33,396 bases of DNA from the NCBI GenBank assembly GCA_036001225.1, contig DASYUM010000226.1, positions 1-33,396 on the forward strand, written 5' to 3'. The stretch comes from DASYUM01 sp036001225 (GTDB lineage: Bacteria; Methylomirabilota; Methylomirabilia; Rokubacteriales; DASRDR01). Positions 16,582 through 24,807 of the stretch are shown one piece after another (within the stretch, counting starts at the first letter, position 1; every line of letters begins with the position of its first letter). A model generated the notes under the pieces. That model saw nothing but the letters and a program-made list of their open reading frames with translations, had not been told where the DNA came from and did no database searches. A program made the position numbers and the translations under genes.

Positions 16582-17729
16582 CGCCCGCGGTGGGGCGCGA
16601 GGTCGGGGTGGGGCTCCTCGGGCCGGCCGGCGTGGGCCGAGCGCACGCGCATGCCTACCGCCTGATCCCCCTCGTCTTCTGGCCGCCGACGACGCGCGCT
16701 CGCCTCGTCCGGGTGTGCGGGCGGGACAAGGCGCGGGCCGAGGCCGCAGCGGCGCGGTTCGGCTTCGCCGCGGCGGGGGACCGGTGGGAGGAGCTGGTCG
16801 ATGACCCGGCGGTCGAGCTGCTCGACAACTGCGCACCCAACGCGTTCCACCGCGAGCCGTGCCTGGCCGCGCTCCGGGCCGGCAAGCACGTCCTCTGCGA
16901 GAAGCCGCTGGGCCGATCGGCCGCCGAGGCCCGCGAGCTGCGCGACGCGGCGGCGGCCAGCCGGGCGGTCGCCATGGTCGGGTTCAACTACCGATTCCTG
17001 CCTGCCGTCCAGCTCGCGCGCCGGCTCATCACCGACGGGCGCCTCGGGCCCCTCCATCATTTCCGTGCCCGGTTCGCCGACAACTCCTTCCTGGATCCGG
17101 CCGTGCCCTTCAGCTGGCACCAGGACGCCGCCCTGACCGGATCGAACGCCTTGCTCGACCTCGGAAGTCACCTCGTCGACACCGCGCGCCATCTGGTCGG
17201 CGAGCCGGTGGCGGTGACCGGGGCGGTGGCGACGTTCACCACCGAGCGTCCGGATCCGGCGACCGGCCGCCCGCGGCGGGTCGAGACGGAGGACGCGTTC
17301 GAGGCGACGCTCGAGTTCGCCGGCGGCGCGCTGGGCAGCGTGGCGGGGACGAACTACGCCGCCGGCCGGCGGGCCCACATGACCTTCGAGGTCAACGGCG
17401 CCCGCGGCACGCTCGCCTACGACCTCGAGCGGCTGAACAGTCTGTTCGTCCATTTCGTGGACGACGCCCCGTCGGGCGGCGGCCTCCGCGAGGTCCACGT
17501 GACGGAGCCCGACCATCCCTACGGCGGTCTGTGGTGGCCGCCCGGCCACGGCGTGGGCTGGGAGGCGTCGATGGTGCACGAGCTTCGCCATCTGCTGGAA
17601 GCCGTCGCCGGCGGCGGGGCGGTCACACCCGTCGCCGCGACCTTCGAGGACGGGTATCGCTGCGCGGTCGTCTGCGACGCGATCCTGGAGGCGGCCCGGA
17701 GCGGCCGCCGGGTGGCGGTCGGCTACTGA
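16578..17729 (+). CDS. Gfo/Idh/MocA family oxidoreductase
   Basis: NAD(P)-dependent dehydrogenase of the Gfo/Idh/MocA family (sugar and inositol oxidoreductases). It has an N-terminal Rossmann domain opening GVGLLGPAGVGRAHAHAY and the family motif CEKPLG at about residue 109. A catalytic-type His lies in LLDLGSHLVDTARHLVGE. The C-terminal half carries the alpha/beta domain (FEATLEFAGGALGSVAGTNYAAGRRAHMTFEVNG). It is 383 residues, starting at ATG 16578 with an ATGA overlap to the ATPase gene. With the DegT-type aminotransferase at the other end of the operon, oxidation to a keto-polyol followed by transamination is a reasonable but untested reading. Confidence 0.92.
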   Translation: MTPAVGREVGVGLLGPAGVGRAHAHAYRLIPLVFWPPTTRARLVRVCGRDKARAEAAAARFGFAAAGDRWEELVDDPAVELLDNCAPNAFHREPCLAALRAGKHVLCEKPLGRSAAEARELRDAAAASRAVAMVGFNYRFLPAVQLARRLITDGRLGPLHHFRARFADNSFLDPAVPFSWHQDAALTGSNALLDLGSHLVDTARHLVGEPVAVTGAVATFTTERPDPATGRPRRVETEDAFEATLEFAGGALGSVAGTNYAAGRRAHMTFEVNGARGTLAYDLERLNSLFVHFVDDAPSGGGLREVHVTEPDHPYGGLWWPPGHGVGWEASMVHELRHLLEAVAGGGAVTPVAATFEDGYRCAVVCDAILEAARSGRRVAVGY

Positions 17730-17736
17730 GGGGGGC

Positions 17737-17805
17737 GTCGTTTTCGAGCGCCTCACCGGCGCCATCGCGCTGCCTACGTTCGAGCTCGCCGACGGCCGGC
17801 CCTGA
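17737..17805 (+). pseudogene. Relic of a second DUF35 (Zn-ribbon/OB-fold) gene: last 23 codons only
   Basis: The 23 codons translate as VVFERLTGAIALPTFELADG followed by RP and TGA. The intact DUF35 gene ends VVFERITNEIALPKFELAE then APP and TGA, the same length with no gap. I count roughly 75% identical bases over the 69 positions. Homology begins immediately after the Gfo/Idh stop; everything upstream of it, including the zinc ribbon, is gone. It has no start or ribosome site and cannot be functional. The divergence suggests an old paralogue rather than a recent copy of 10927-11349. Confidence 0.7.
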
Positions 17806-17834
17806 ACTGGCCCGCAGGCCCCAGGAGGTCTCAG

Positions 17835-18839
17835 GTGGACCCGATCAGCGACGTGCGCGACATCTCTCGCATCGGCTACGGCTTCATGGCGTCAAAGGTG
17901 CTGTTCTCGGCGCTGAACCTGGACCTCTTCAGCCTGGTTTCTCCCGCCAAGACGCTCGAGGAGCTCGCGCGGGAGACCGGTATCGCTCCCGGCCGCTTGG
18001 TCACGCTGCTGACCGCGTGCGTCGCCCTGGGGCTCCTCGTGAAGACCGGCGCGCGCTATTCCAATGCGCCGGCCAGCGCAGCGTACCTGGTCCGCAGCGC
18101 GCCGCGCTACTTCGGCGACTACTTCCGCTTCCAGGTTGACCGGCAGATCTACCCGATGTGGGTCCAGCTGGATCGCGCGTTGCGAGGCGAACGCACCGGC
18201 TCGTACAGCGTGCTCGACCCGGAGGAGGCCGAACACTTCACTCGCGCCCAGCACTCGGGCTCATTGGGCCCGGCGCGGGTGCTGGCCCAGATGGTCGACC
18301 TGGGCGCGTGCCGCACCCTGCTCGACGTCGGCGCCGGCAGCGGCGCGTTCAGCATTGCGCTCTGCCAGCGCTATCCCTCGCTGGCGGCGACCCTCATCGA
18401 CTTCCCGCCCATGGTGGAGGTCGCCACGCGGTTCGTGAGGGAAGCCGGCCTCGAGACCCGCATCGGCTGCATCTCCGGCAACGCCCTCGAGGTGAGCTGG
18501 CCCGACCGACAGGACGCCGTGCTCATGTCCTACATTCTGAGCGCGGTGGCCGAGAGAGACGTGGCGGGGCTGGTCGGGCATGCGGTGAAGGTGCTGGCGC
18601 CCGGCGGGCACCTGATCGTCCACGACTTCATGGTGGACAACGACCGGAGCGGGCCGGTCTATGCGGCGTTATGGTCGGTGGGCAGCCTGCATCTCGACCC
18701 CGACGCGGTGTCGCTGACCCCCGAGTGGCTCTCGGGGGTCGTAGGCCGGGCCGGTCTCACCGCCCTCTCCGTGCGGGACGTCATTCCCGGCATCACGCGA
18801 CTGCTTTTGGCCAGGAAGTCGGAGTCCGGAGAGCCATAG
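17835..18839 (+). CDS. SAM-dependent O-methyltransferase (acetylserotonin-OMT/COMT-like)
   Basis: Methyltransferase with the two-part build of small-molecule O-methyltransferases. An N-terminal winged-helix dimerisation domain (residues about 10-80, LEELARETGIAPGRLVTLLTA) precedes a Rossmann SAM domain with motif I LLDVGAGSGAF at 162-172 and IDFPPMVEVA at 188-197. A later GGHLIVHDFMVD strand is typical of the family. GTG 17835 lies six bases after an AGGAGG. Length is 334 residues. It follows the DUF35 relic by 29 bases and precedes the nitroreductase gene by 39. Acceptor unknown; related enzymes methylate polyketide or aromatic hydroxyls. Confidence 0.9.
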   Translation: MDPISDVRDISRIGYGFMASKVLFSALNLDLFSLVSPAKTLEELARETGIAPGRLVTLLTACVALGLLVKTGARYSNAPASAAYLVRSAPRYFGDYFRFQVDRQIYPMWVQLDRALRGERTGSYSVLDPEEAEHFTRAQHSGSLGPARVLAQMVDLGACRTLLDVGAGSGAFSIALCQRYPSLAATLIDFPPMVEVATRFVREAGLETRIGCISGNALEVSWPDRQDAVLMSYILSAVAERDVAGLVGHAVKVLAPGGHLIVHDFMVDNDRSGPVYAALWSVGSLHLDPDAVSLTPEWLSGVVGRAGLTALSVRDVIPGITRLLLARKSESGEP

Positions 18840-18878
18840 CCGAGACGGCCCGAGCCCCGCCGAGGAAAGGAAGGTCAG

Positions 18879-19388
18879 ATGAAGGACGTCTTCGAGGCTG
18901 TCCGCACGATGCTCGCCGTGCGCCGCTACCAGGACCAGCCGGTGCCGGAGGCGGTACTCCGTCGGATCGTCGAGGCCGGGCGACTGACGGGGAGTGCCAT
19001 GAACAAGCAGCCGTGGCACTTCATCGTGGTCCAGGACCGCGAGACCCTGCGCCGGCTCGGAGCGCTGGCGCCCAGCGGGCCATACGTCGGCCAGGCGCCG
19101 CTGGCGATCGTGGTGGCCATCGAGAAGACCCCGTTCGCCGCCTCCGACGCCAGCCGCGCGATCCAGTCGATGCTGCTGACGGCCTGGGCCGACGGGGTGG
19201 GCTCCAACTGGGTCGGCTTCGGAGGACTGGAGGACGTCAAGCCTCTCCTCGACATCCCTGCCGGCCTCGACGTGTTGGCGATCCTTCCCTTCGGCTACCC
19301 CGTCGAAGCCCGGGGACGGGGGAAGAAGGAGCGCAAACCGCTGAGGGCGGTCGCCCACCGTGAGCGATACGGTCAGCCCTTCGAATAG
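18879..19388 (+). CDS. Nitroreductase family protein (FMN-dependent)
   Basis: Flavoprotein of the nitroreductase fold, 169 residues from ATG 18879. It shows the N-terminal FMN-phosphate Arg pair in LAVRRYQDQPV, the AGRLTGSAMNKQPWHFIVV segment (normally AP-SxxNxQPW) and WADGVGSNWVGFG, which lines the flavin pocket. It is at the short end for the family. Members reduce nitro groups, quinones or enones, or act in dehalogenation and cofactor remodelling. AAGGAAGG precedes the start. It sits behind the methyltransferase, and the two may be co-transcribed. No specific substrate can be proposed. Confidence 0.9.
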   Translation: MKDVFEAVRTMLAVRRYQDQPVPEAVLRRIVEAGRLTGSAMNKQPWHFIVVQDRETLRRLGALAPSGPYVGQAPLAIVVAIEKTPFAASDASRAIQSMLLTAWADGVGSNWVGFGGLEDVKPLLDIPAGLDVLAILPFGYPVEARGRGKKERKPLRAVAHRERYGQPFE

Positions 19389-19530
19389 GCCGGGCTGGCC
19401 TGGTGGCCGGTCTTGTTGTGCTCGGCGCGATGGCGTAGGGTGGACGGCCTGGGGGCGGTGAGCCGTCCGGCGCCGCCGCCCCCGGTCACCATCGGCATTG
19501 AAGGAATCTCTCTGTCATAGGGGGCAGAGA

Positions 19531-20046
19531 ATGGCTGATCCGAGCTGGTCGAAGCACATGGCGGACGTGCTCCGCCGGAACGAAATCCGGCTCTTCGCCA
19601 CCGTCCCCGACTACATCGTGAGCCACGTGCTCGAGCATCTGTGGGCCGACCCCGGGTGCCGGGTGGTCACGACCTGCCGGGAAGAGGAAGGACTCGGCCT
19701 CCTGTCGGGCGCGTTTCTGGCCGGCGAGCGGGGCGCGCTCCTCATGCAGAACAGCGGCCTCGGGAACTGCGTCAACACCCTCGGCTCCCTCAACGTGGCC
19801 AGCCAGATCCCGGTCGTCCTGGTGATCAGCCATCGGGGTGATCTCGCCGAGTTCAACCCGGCCCAGGTGCCGGTGGGGCAGGCGACCGAGCGGATCCTCG
19901 ACGCCCTCGACATCCGCCACATCATGCCCCGGTCCATCGCCGACCTGGAGACCCAGGCCGACGGGCTCATCAAGCTCGCCTACACGCGGGCCTTGCCGGT
20001 GGCCTTCATCCTGCCGGCCGAGCTGACGGGCGGGAAGATCGGGTGA
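19531..20046 (+). CDS. TPP-dependent decarboxylase alpha (PYR-domain) subunit, sulfopyruvate/phosphonopyruvate decarboxylase-like
   Basis: A 171-residue chain corresponding to the pyrimidine-binding half of a thiamine diphosphate enzyme, as in ComD of sulfopyruvate decarboxylase. The cofactor-activating Glu lies in CREEEGLGLLSGAFLAGERGALLMQNSGLGN (Glu51-53 region), a hallmark of the sulfopyruvate/phosphonopyruvate group. ATG 19531 is the first codon giving a family-like N-terminus; a TTG at 19498 in the same frame is possible but less likely. The PP-binding half is the next gene, 71 bases on. Together they would decarboxylate a 3-substituted pyruvate to the aldehyde. Confidence 0.88.
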   Translation: MADPSWSKHMADVLRRNEIRLFATVPDYIVSHVLEHLWADPGCRVVTTCREEEGLGLLSGAFLAGERGALLMQNSGLGNCVNTLGSLNVASQIPVVLVISHRGDLAEFNPAQVPVGQATERILDALDIRHIMPRSIADLETQADGLIKLAYTRALPVAFILPAELTGGKIG

Positions 20047-20117
20047 CCCGTCCCGGGCCGGGGCCCGGTAGCTCGCAGGAAAGGGTCACGTATCACGCCG
20101 AAGGGAGACCAACCTTC

Positions 20118-20699
20118 ATGAATAGGGCCACCGCGACCCGGCTCCTGGCCGAGCGGCTCCGGAACGAGGTCGTGGTGTCGAACCTGGGCCAGGCGACCCT
20201 CGACCTCCAGCGGCACGGCGACCGCCCGCTGAACTGCTACACGTTCGGGGCGATGGGGCAGTGCTCGTCGATCGGGCTCGGCATCGCCCTCGCCCGGCCC
20301 GACGTCCGGGTGATCTGCCTGGACGGGGACGGCTCACTCCTCATGAACCTCGGCTCGCTCTGCACGATCGCCACGACGGCGCCCGCGAACTATGCCCTCG
20401 TCATCTGGGACAACGAGGTCCACATGACGACGGGCGGCCAGCCGACGGCCACCGCCTTCCGGTCGAGCTTCGTCGGGCTGGCCAGGGGCGCCGGGATCGA
20501 GAAGGTGCTGGAGCCCCGGGACGAGACCGAGCTCCGGCGCGCCTACGACCGCCTCCTGACCGAGGACGGTCCGTTCGTGGTGAACGTCAAGGTCGAGAAG
20601 GGGCGCGCCGAGGGGAAGCTCGATCGCGACGTGATCGGCTACACGCGCCGCTTCATGACGGCGCTGGCCGCCCTCCCGCGGGCGGCCGCCGCCGGCTGA
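20118..20699 (+). CDS. TPP-dependent decarboxylase beta (PP-domain) subunit, sulfopyruvate/phosphonopyruvate decarboxylase-like
   Basis: A 193-residue chain forming the diphosphate-binding half of the enzyme, like ComE. The TPP motif starts at GDG (70-72, in ICLDGDGSLLMNLGSL) and ends at NE (99-100, in VIWDNEVH), the normal GDG-x26-N spacing. TFGAMGQCSSIGLGIALA upstream is the conserved start of the domain. ATG 20118 follows AAGGGAG by ten bases. It works only with the alpha chain. No phosphosulfolactate synthase, sulfolactate dehydrogenase or PEP mutase genes are in the window, so whether the substrate is sulfopyruvate, phosphonopyruvate or another 2-oxo acid is open. Confidence 0.88.
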   Translation: MNRATATRLLAERLRNEVVVSNLGQATLDLQRHGDRPLNCYTFGAMGQCSSIGLGIALARPDVRVICLDGDGSLLMNLGSLCTIATTAPANYALVIWDNEVHMTTGGQPTATAFRSSFVGLARGAGIEKVLEPRDETELRRAYDRLLTEDGPFVVNVKVEKGRAEGKLDRDVIGYTRRFMTALAALPRAAAAG

Positions 20700-20726
20700 C
20701 CGCGCCCGCGGGCGGGCTCCAGTCCC

Positions 20727-21560
20727 TCAGCGGGGGCGGGTCTCGGCGAACCGGTCGAGGCCGACGGTGGCGTCGATGAGCAGGAGGACGACGAAGCTCA
20801 CGTAGACCGAGGCCGCCGACACCGCGGCCACCAGCGGGTCCACGTTGTAGGCGATGTAGTTCATGATGTTCACCGGCAGCGGGTTGAGCCGGCTGGTGGT
20901 GAAGAACATCGTCACCTCGACGTTGGTCCACGAGATGACGAAGGCGAAGAGCGCCCCCGCGATCACGCCGCCCTGGATGACCGGCAGGGTCACGGTGAGG
21001 AACGCCACCAGGGGGGAGGCCCCCAGGTCGGCCGCCGCCTCCTCCAGCGCCTGCTCGAAGCCGGCCAGGGTGGCCATCACCGAGCGGATGATGTAGGGGA
21101 GCGTCAGCAGAACGTGGCCGATCAGGATGGCCCAGAAGGTCCGGGCGATCCCGAGGAGCGTGAGGTACTGGAGGAGCCCGACCCCGAGGACCACCTGCGG
21201 TAGCACCAGCGGGGAGAGGAACAGCGCCGAGACGACCCGCTGGCCCCGAAAGCGGTAGCGGGCCAGGGCCAGCGCCGCGGGCACGCCGACGGCCGTGGCG
21301 ACGACCGTCGTGGCGGCGGCCAGCTCCAGGCTCAGCGTGAAGGAGTCGAGCCAGCCGGGCGTCCGCGCGAACGTCCAGTACCAGCGGAGCGTGAGCCCGC
21401 GCGGTGGGAAGACGAGAAACTCACTGGCCGTGAACGACGCGCCCACGATCACGGCGATCGGGAGCAGCAGGTAGACGAACGTCAGGATGGCCAGCCCTCG
21501 CAGCAGGACGCCGCCCACCCGCTCGGCCGTCTCCACCACCGCCGCCCGTCGGGGCGTCAT
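20727..21560 (-). CDS. ABC transporter permease, PotC-like (spermidine/putrescine type)
   Basis: Inner-membrane permease of 277 residues with six hydrophobic segments and the EAA loop LEEAAADLGASPLVAFLTV that docks on the ATPase. Its family is the PotC side of polyamine-type importers. ATG 21560 overlaps the stop of the PotB-like gene (ATGA). It is the last gene of the minus-strand operon and ends 27 bases from the convergent TPP enzyme gene. Polyamine specificity is not proven; many such systems import other cationic or organic solutes. Confidence 0.92.
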   Translation of the reverse strand: MTPRRAAVVETAERVGGVLLRGLAILTFVYLLLPIAVIVGASFTASEFLVFPPRGLTLRWYWTFARTPGWLDSFTLSLELAAATTVVATAVGVPAALALARYRFRGQRVVSALFLSPLVLPQVVLGVGLLQYLTLLGIARTFWAILIGHVLLTLPYIIRSVMATLAGFEQALEEAAADLGASPLVAFLTVTLPVIQGGVIAGALFAFVISWTNVEVTMFFTTSRLNPLPVNIMNYIAYNVDPLVAAVSAASVYVSFVVLLLIDATVGLDRFAETRPR

Positions 21561-22402
21561 ACCGTCCGGAGGAAGCGGGTGTAGATCCCGGTGAGGACGA
21601 GCGTCAGCGTCAGCAGCACCATCGCCATGGCCCCGCCGAACCCCCAGTCGTAGACCGCGACGTACTGCTCGTAGATCAGCATCGGCACCACCTTGAGCCG
21701 TCCGCCGCTCAGCACGGCCGGCGTGACGTAGGCGCTCATCGCCAGCGTGAACACGATCAGCGAGCCGGCGACGACGCCGGGCAGGCTCAGCGGCAGGGTC
21801 ACGGTGAGGAACGTGACGAGGCGACTCGCGCCCAGATCCATCGCCGCCTCCTCGAGGCTCGCGTCGATCTGCTGGAGGACGGCGGCGATGGTCAGGACGG
21901 TGAACGGCAGCAGGACGTGGGTGAGCCCGATGACGACCCCGGCCTCGTTGAAGATGAGCCGGACCGGGCGCTCGACCACCCCGAGATCGAGCAGCGTCCG
22001 GTTGACGATCCCGTTGTTCCCGAGACTGACCATCCAGCCGAACGAGCGCACGATCGAGCTGGTGAACAGCGGTGCCACGACCACCAGGTAGGCGAGCCGC
22101 CGCACCGTCCGCGAGCGGACCGAGCGAACCAGGTAGTAGGCGACCAGGTAGCCGAGCCCGAGCGCGCAGAGCGTGGTCACCAGGCTGATGCGCAGCGTGA
22201 AGAGGAGCGTGCCCAGGTAGTAGCGGTCGCCCAGGAACCGGAGGTAGTTCTCGCCGGTGGGGCGGCCCAGCGCTTGCTTGTGCTCGACCACGCTGCCGAC
22301 CAGGATGCTGGCCACGGTCGGGACGAGGAACAGCACCAGCACGGCGACGCCGGGAAGGAGGAGCCGCGACAACACGCGAAGCCGTGCGCCGGCGTCGCTC
22401 AC
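21557..22402 (-). CDS. ABC transporter permease, PotB-like (spermidine/putrescine type)
   Basis: Inner-membrane permease of 281 residues. It shows an N-terminal membrane segment (LLLPGVAVLVLFLVPTVAS), about six segments overall, and the EAA loop LEEAAMDLGASRLVTFLTV. It pairs with the PotC-like protein as a heterodimeric channel. Start GTG 22402 overlaps the TGA of the ATPase gene (GTGA), which supports this start; longer in-frame extensions would read into the ATPase gene in a shadow frame. Cotranscribed with potA-, potC- and potD-like genes. Confidence 0.92.
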   Translation of the reverse strand: MSDAGARLRVLSRLLLPGVAVLVLFLVPTVASILVGSVVEHKQALGRPTGENYLRFLGDRYYLGTLLFTLRISLVTTLCALGLGYLVAYYLVRSVRSRTVRRLAYLVVVAPLFTSSIVRSFGWMVSLGNNGIVNRTLLDLGVVERPVRLIFNEAGVVIGLTHVLLPFTVLTIAAVLQQIDASLEEAAMDLGASRLVTFLTVTLPLSLPGVVAGSLIVFTLAMSAYVTPAVLSGGRLKVVPMLIYEQYVAVYDWGFGGAMAMVLLTLTLVLTGIYTRFLRTV

Positions 22403-23478
22403 AGTAAGCGTTCCTCGCCGGCATTCCAGCCGATCCAGGGCTGGCTCGACGGCTCGATCCGCGCCGCGAGGCTCTGGTCCGAGGTGGTCAGGACCAGCGC
22501 CAGCTCGGCCGCCACCGTGACGTGGAAGTTCGTGAGCACGCCCAGGTAGACCCGGCGGCTCACCGTCGCCCGGAAGGCGTTGTCGAGCGCGGGTCGCTCC
22601 GCGTGGAGCGCGATGCGCTCGGGGCGGAGCGAGAGCTGGACCCGGGTGCCGGGCGCCGGCGCGAGCGCCGGCAGCGCGGCGAGGAGCGGGAGGCCCCCGC
22701 ACCGCAGGCGCAGCCGCGGGCCCTCGATCGCCTCCACGGTGCAGGCGAGCAGGTTCGTCTGGCCGATGAAGTCGGCCACGAAGGGGGTGGCCGGCCGCTC
22801 GTAGACCGCGCGGGCGGCGTCCATCTGCTCGACGCGGCCGGCGTTCATCACCGCGATGCGGTCGGAGAGGACGAGGGCTTCCTCCTGGTCGTGGGTGACG
22901 TAGATGGAGGTGATCCGGAGGTATTCCTGGAGGCGCTTCAGCTCCATCTGCATCTGCCGGCGCAGCTTCAGGTCCAGCGCGCCGAGCGGCTCGTCGAGGA
23001 GCAGCACCCGCGGCCGGTTGACGAGAGCCCGGGCCAGCGCGACCCGCTGCTGCTGGCCCCCCGACAACTCGCGGGGGTAGCGGTGGCCGAGGCCCTGGAG
23101 GCTCACCAGCTCGAGGCTCTCCGCGACGCCCCGCGCGATCTCGGCCTTGCCGACGCCGCGACGCCGCGGGCCGTAGGCGATGTTGTCGGCCACCGTGAGG
23201 TGCGGGAACAGGGCGTAGTGTTGGAAGACCATGTTCACCGGCCGGCGATAGGGCGGGATCCCGCGCATCGGCTGGCCGCCGATGGAGACCTCGCCGGCGG
23301 TGGGCTCGAGGAAGCCGGCCAGGATACGGAGGGTGGTCGTCTTGCCGCACCCGCTCGGTCCCAGCAGGGAGACGAACTCGCCCGGGCGGACCTCCAGCGA
23401 GACGTCGTCGACGGCGGTGTGGGCGCCGAAGCGCTTGGTGACGTGAGCGAGCCGGACGTCGGCCGCGTCGGCGCTCAT
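22399..23478 (-). CDS. ABC transporter ATP-binding protein, PotA-like
   Basis: ATPase of the polyamine-type importer, 359 residues from ATG 23478. Walker A GPSGCGKTT at 40-48, Q-loop VFQHYALFPH, signature LSGGQ at 138-142, Walker B with Asp162 (LLLDEPLGALD) and the switch His in IYVTHDQEEA are all in place. Past residue 240 there is a C-terminal TOBE regulatory domain (NLLACTVEAIEGPRLRL and LSLRPERIAL). It is 219 bases downstream of the binding-protein gene, a gap that contains a strong hairpin, and is coupled to the permease genes by overlap. Confidence 0.94.
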   Translation of the reverse strand: MSADAADVRLAHVTKRFGAHTAVDDVSLEVRPGEFVSLLGPSGCGKTTTLRILAGFLEPTAGEVSIGGQPMRGIPPYRRPVNMVFQHYALFPHLTVADNIAYGPRRRGVGKAEIARGVAESLELVSLQGLGHRYPRELSGGQQQRVALARALVNRPRVLLLDEPLGALDLKLRRQMQMELKRLQEYLRITSIYVTHDQEEALVLSDRIAVMNAGRVEQMDAARAVYERPATPFVADFIGQTNLLACTVEAIEGPRLRLRCGGLPLLAALPALAPAPGTRVQLSLRPERIALHAERPALDNAFRATVSRRVYLGVLTNFHVTVAAELALVLTTSDQSLAARIEPSSQPWIGWNAGEERLL

Positions 23479-23697
23479 GACGCTACGTGCAGGTGGGACA
23501 CAGCGGGCTATCGTGGTGTCCCGGGCCGCGGCCCGAGCAGATCAAGGACGCAGGCCTGAGTCGCGCCGAGGCGTATGCCGCGCACGCGAGCCACCGGACG
23601 CCGCGGGGCTGGGGCCCCGCCGTCCGGGGCGAGCCACCCAAAGTTGAGGCGCGGCGAAGGCCGAGGACGCAGAGATGCGATGGGCCCTGGCCCGGGA
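23479..23697. repeat. Gap between potD- and potA-like genes with a strong GC hairpin and a 14-bp palindrome
   Basis: The hairpin at 23594-23627 pairs CCGGACG (23594-23600) with CGTCCGG (23621-23627) and, inside it, GCGGGGC (23603-23609) with GCCCCGC (23614-23620). A two-base bulge separates the stems and the loop is four bases. GCGAGCCACC-type sequence flanks the hairpin on both sides, partly as direct repeats. A separate perfect palindrome CGGGCCGCGGCCCG lies at 23522-23535. No T-run follows the hairpin on either strand, so it is not a standard terminator. It could cap or stabilise the binding-protein message, or be a dispersed intergenic repeat. Confidence 0.6.
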
Positions 23698-24765
23698 CTA
23701 GGACTTGCCGAGGACCTCCTTGTTCCACCGCTCGATCCACTTCGGCTTGCGCTCGTTGATCGCCTGCCAATCGGGAATGTAGAGGTTCTTCATGGTCCCG
23801 GCGCCGTACGGCATCCGCTCCCGGACCTTGGCCGGCACCTCCACGCGCTGGTTGGCCGGCGCCGCCGAGATGTACTCCATGAGCCCCTGCTGGCCGGCCG
23901 GGGAGACGACCGCGTCGACGTACTTGAGGGCCAGGTCGCGGTTCTTGCTGCCCTTGGCCACGTGGACCCGGATGTCCCCCGCCACCGCGCCCTCGGTTGG
24001 CACGACGAACACGATCGGGAGCCCCCGATCGCGCAGGCCCCACGAGTTGCCGTGCGTCTGGACGCCCACGTCGGCCTCCCCGCTCTGGAAGAGGTTGTCG
24101 GACTGGCCGGCGGCGTCCCAGTAGGCGGAGACCTTCAGCTTCTTCATCGCTTCGATGAAGGCATCGACGTGGTCCAGGTCACCGCCGAAGACCTTCGCCA
24201 TGTGGGCGAACCAGTTCGGCCACGTCGCGTTGACCGGGCTGGCGGTGGTGATGCGGCCCGCGTACTCGGACCGCCACAAGTCTTTCCAGGAGGCGGGCGG
24301 GGTTTTGATCCGCTCCTTGTTGTAGCTGAGCCCGATCGAGTAGAAGCCGCCGGTGATCGCGAAGACCTGCCCGCCCTTGTCCTTCTGGATCGCCTGGGGG
24401 AGGAGGTCTTTGCCGTGGGTCAGCTTCGAGAGGTCGATCGGCTCCACCAGGTCTTCGGCGAGCGCCATCTCGGAGACGCCGCCGTCGATCCAGGCCACGT
24501 CGATCGAGGGATTGCCCTTCTGCTGCCGCAGCTTCCCCAGGGTGACGGTGGAGACGCCTTGCTCCTCCAGCACGCGGGCGCCCGTCTTCTGCTGGAACTC
24601 CTTGATGCTGCCCTCGCGGATCGCCTCGCCGAACCGGCCGCCGTAGAGGGCGACCGTGAGCTGGCCCTGGGCGGCAGCCCGGGAGGGCAGGGCGGTGCCG
24701 GCCGCGGCGGCGGCCGACAGGGCGAGGAAGCGGCGGCGGGTCAGGCGCGGCGGTTTCTGCGGCAT
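23698..24765 (-). CDS. ABC transporter substrate-binding protein, PotD-like, with a Tat-type signal
   Basis: Periplasmic binding protein of the PotD/PotF family, 355 residues from ATG 24765, with AAGGGGG about nine bases upstream. The N-terminus has a twin-arginine signal (RLTRRRFLALSAAAAAG) with cleavage probably near SRAAAQG. The mature protein starts QLTVALYGGRFGEAIREG. IDVAWIDGGVSEMALAEDLVEPID and FQSGEADVGVQTHGNSWGL are family-like ligand-pocket segments. An extended start at 24831 would place the signal 22 residues in and overlap the promoter, so it is rejected. First gene of the minus-strand importer operon. Confidence 0.92.
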   Translation of the reverse strand: MPQKPPRLTRRRFLALSAAAAAGTALPSRAAAQGQLTVALYGGRFGEAIREGSIKEFQQKTGARVLEEQGVSTVTLGKLRQQKGNPSIDVAWIDGGVSEMALAEDLVEPIDLSKLTHGKDLLPQAIQKDKGGQVFAITGGFYSIGLSYNKERIKTPPASWKDLWRSEYAGRITTASPVNATWPNWFAHMAKVFGGDLDHVDAFIEAMKKLKVSAYWDAAGQSDNLFQSGEADVGVQTHGNSWGLRDRGLPIVFVVPTEGAVAGDIRVHVAKGSKNRDLALKYVDAVVSPAGQQGLMEYISAAPANQRVEVPAKVRERMPYGAGTMKNLYIPDWQAINERKPKWIERWNKEVLGKS

Positions 24766-24807
24766 GGGCGTGGCCCCCTTTCGACTGGCCGATGGACGCT
24801 CGCTGGC

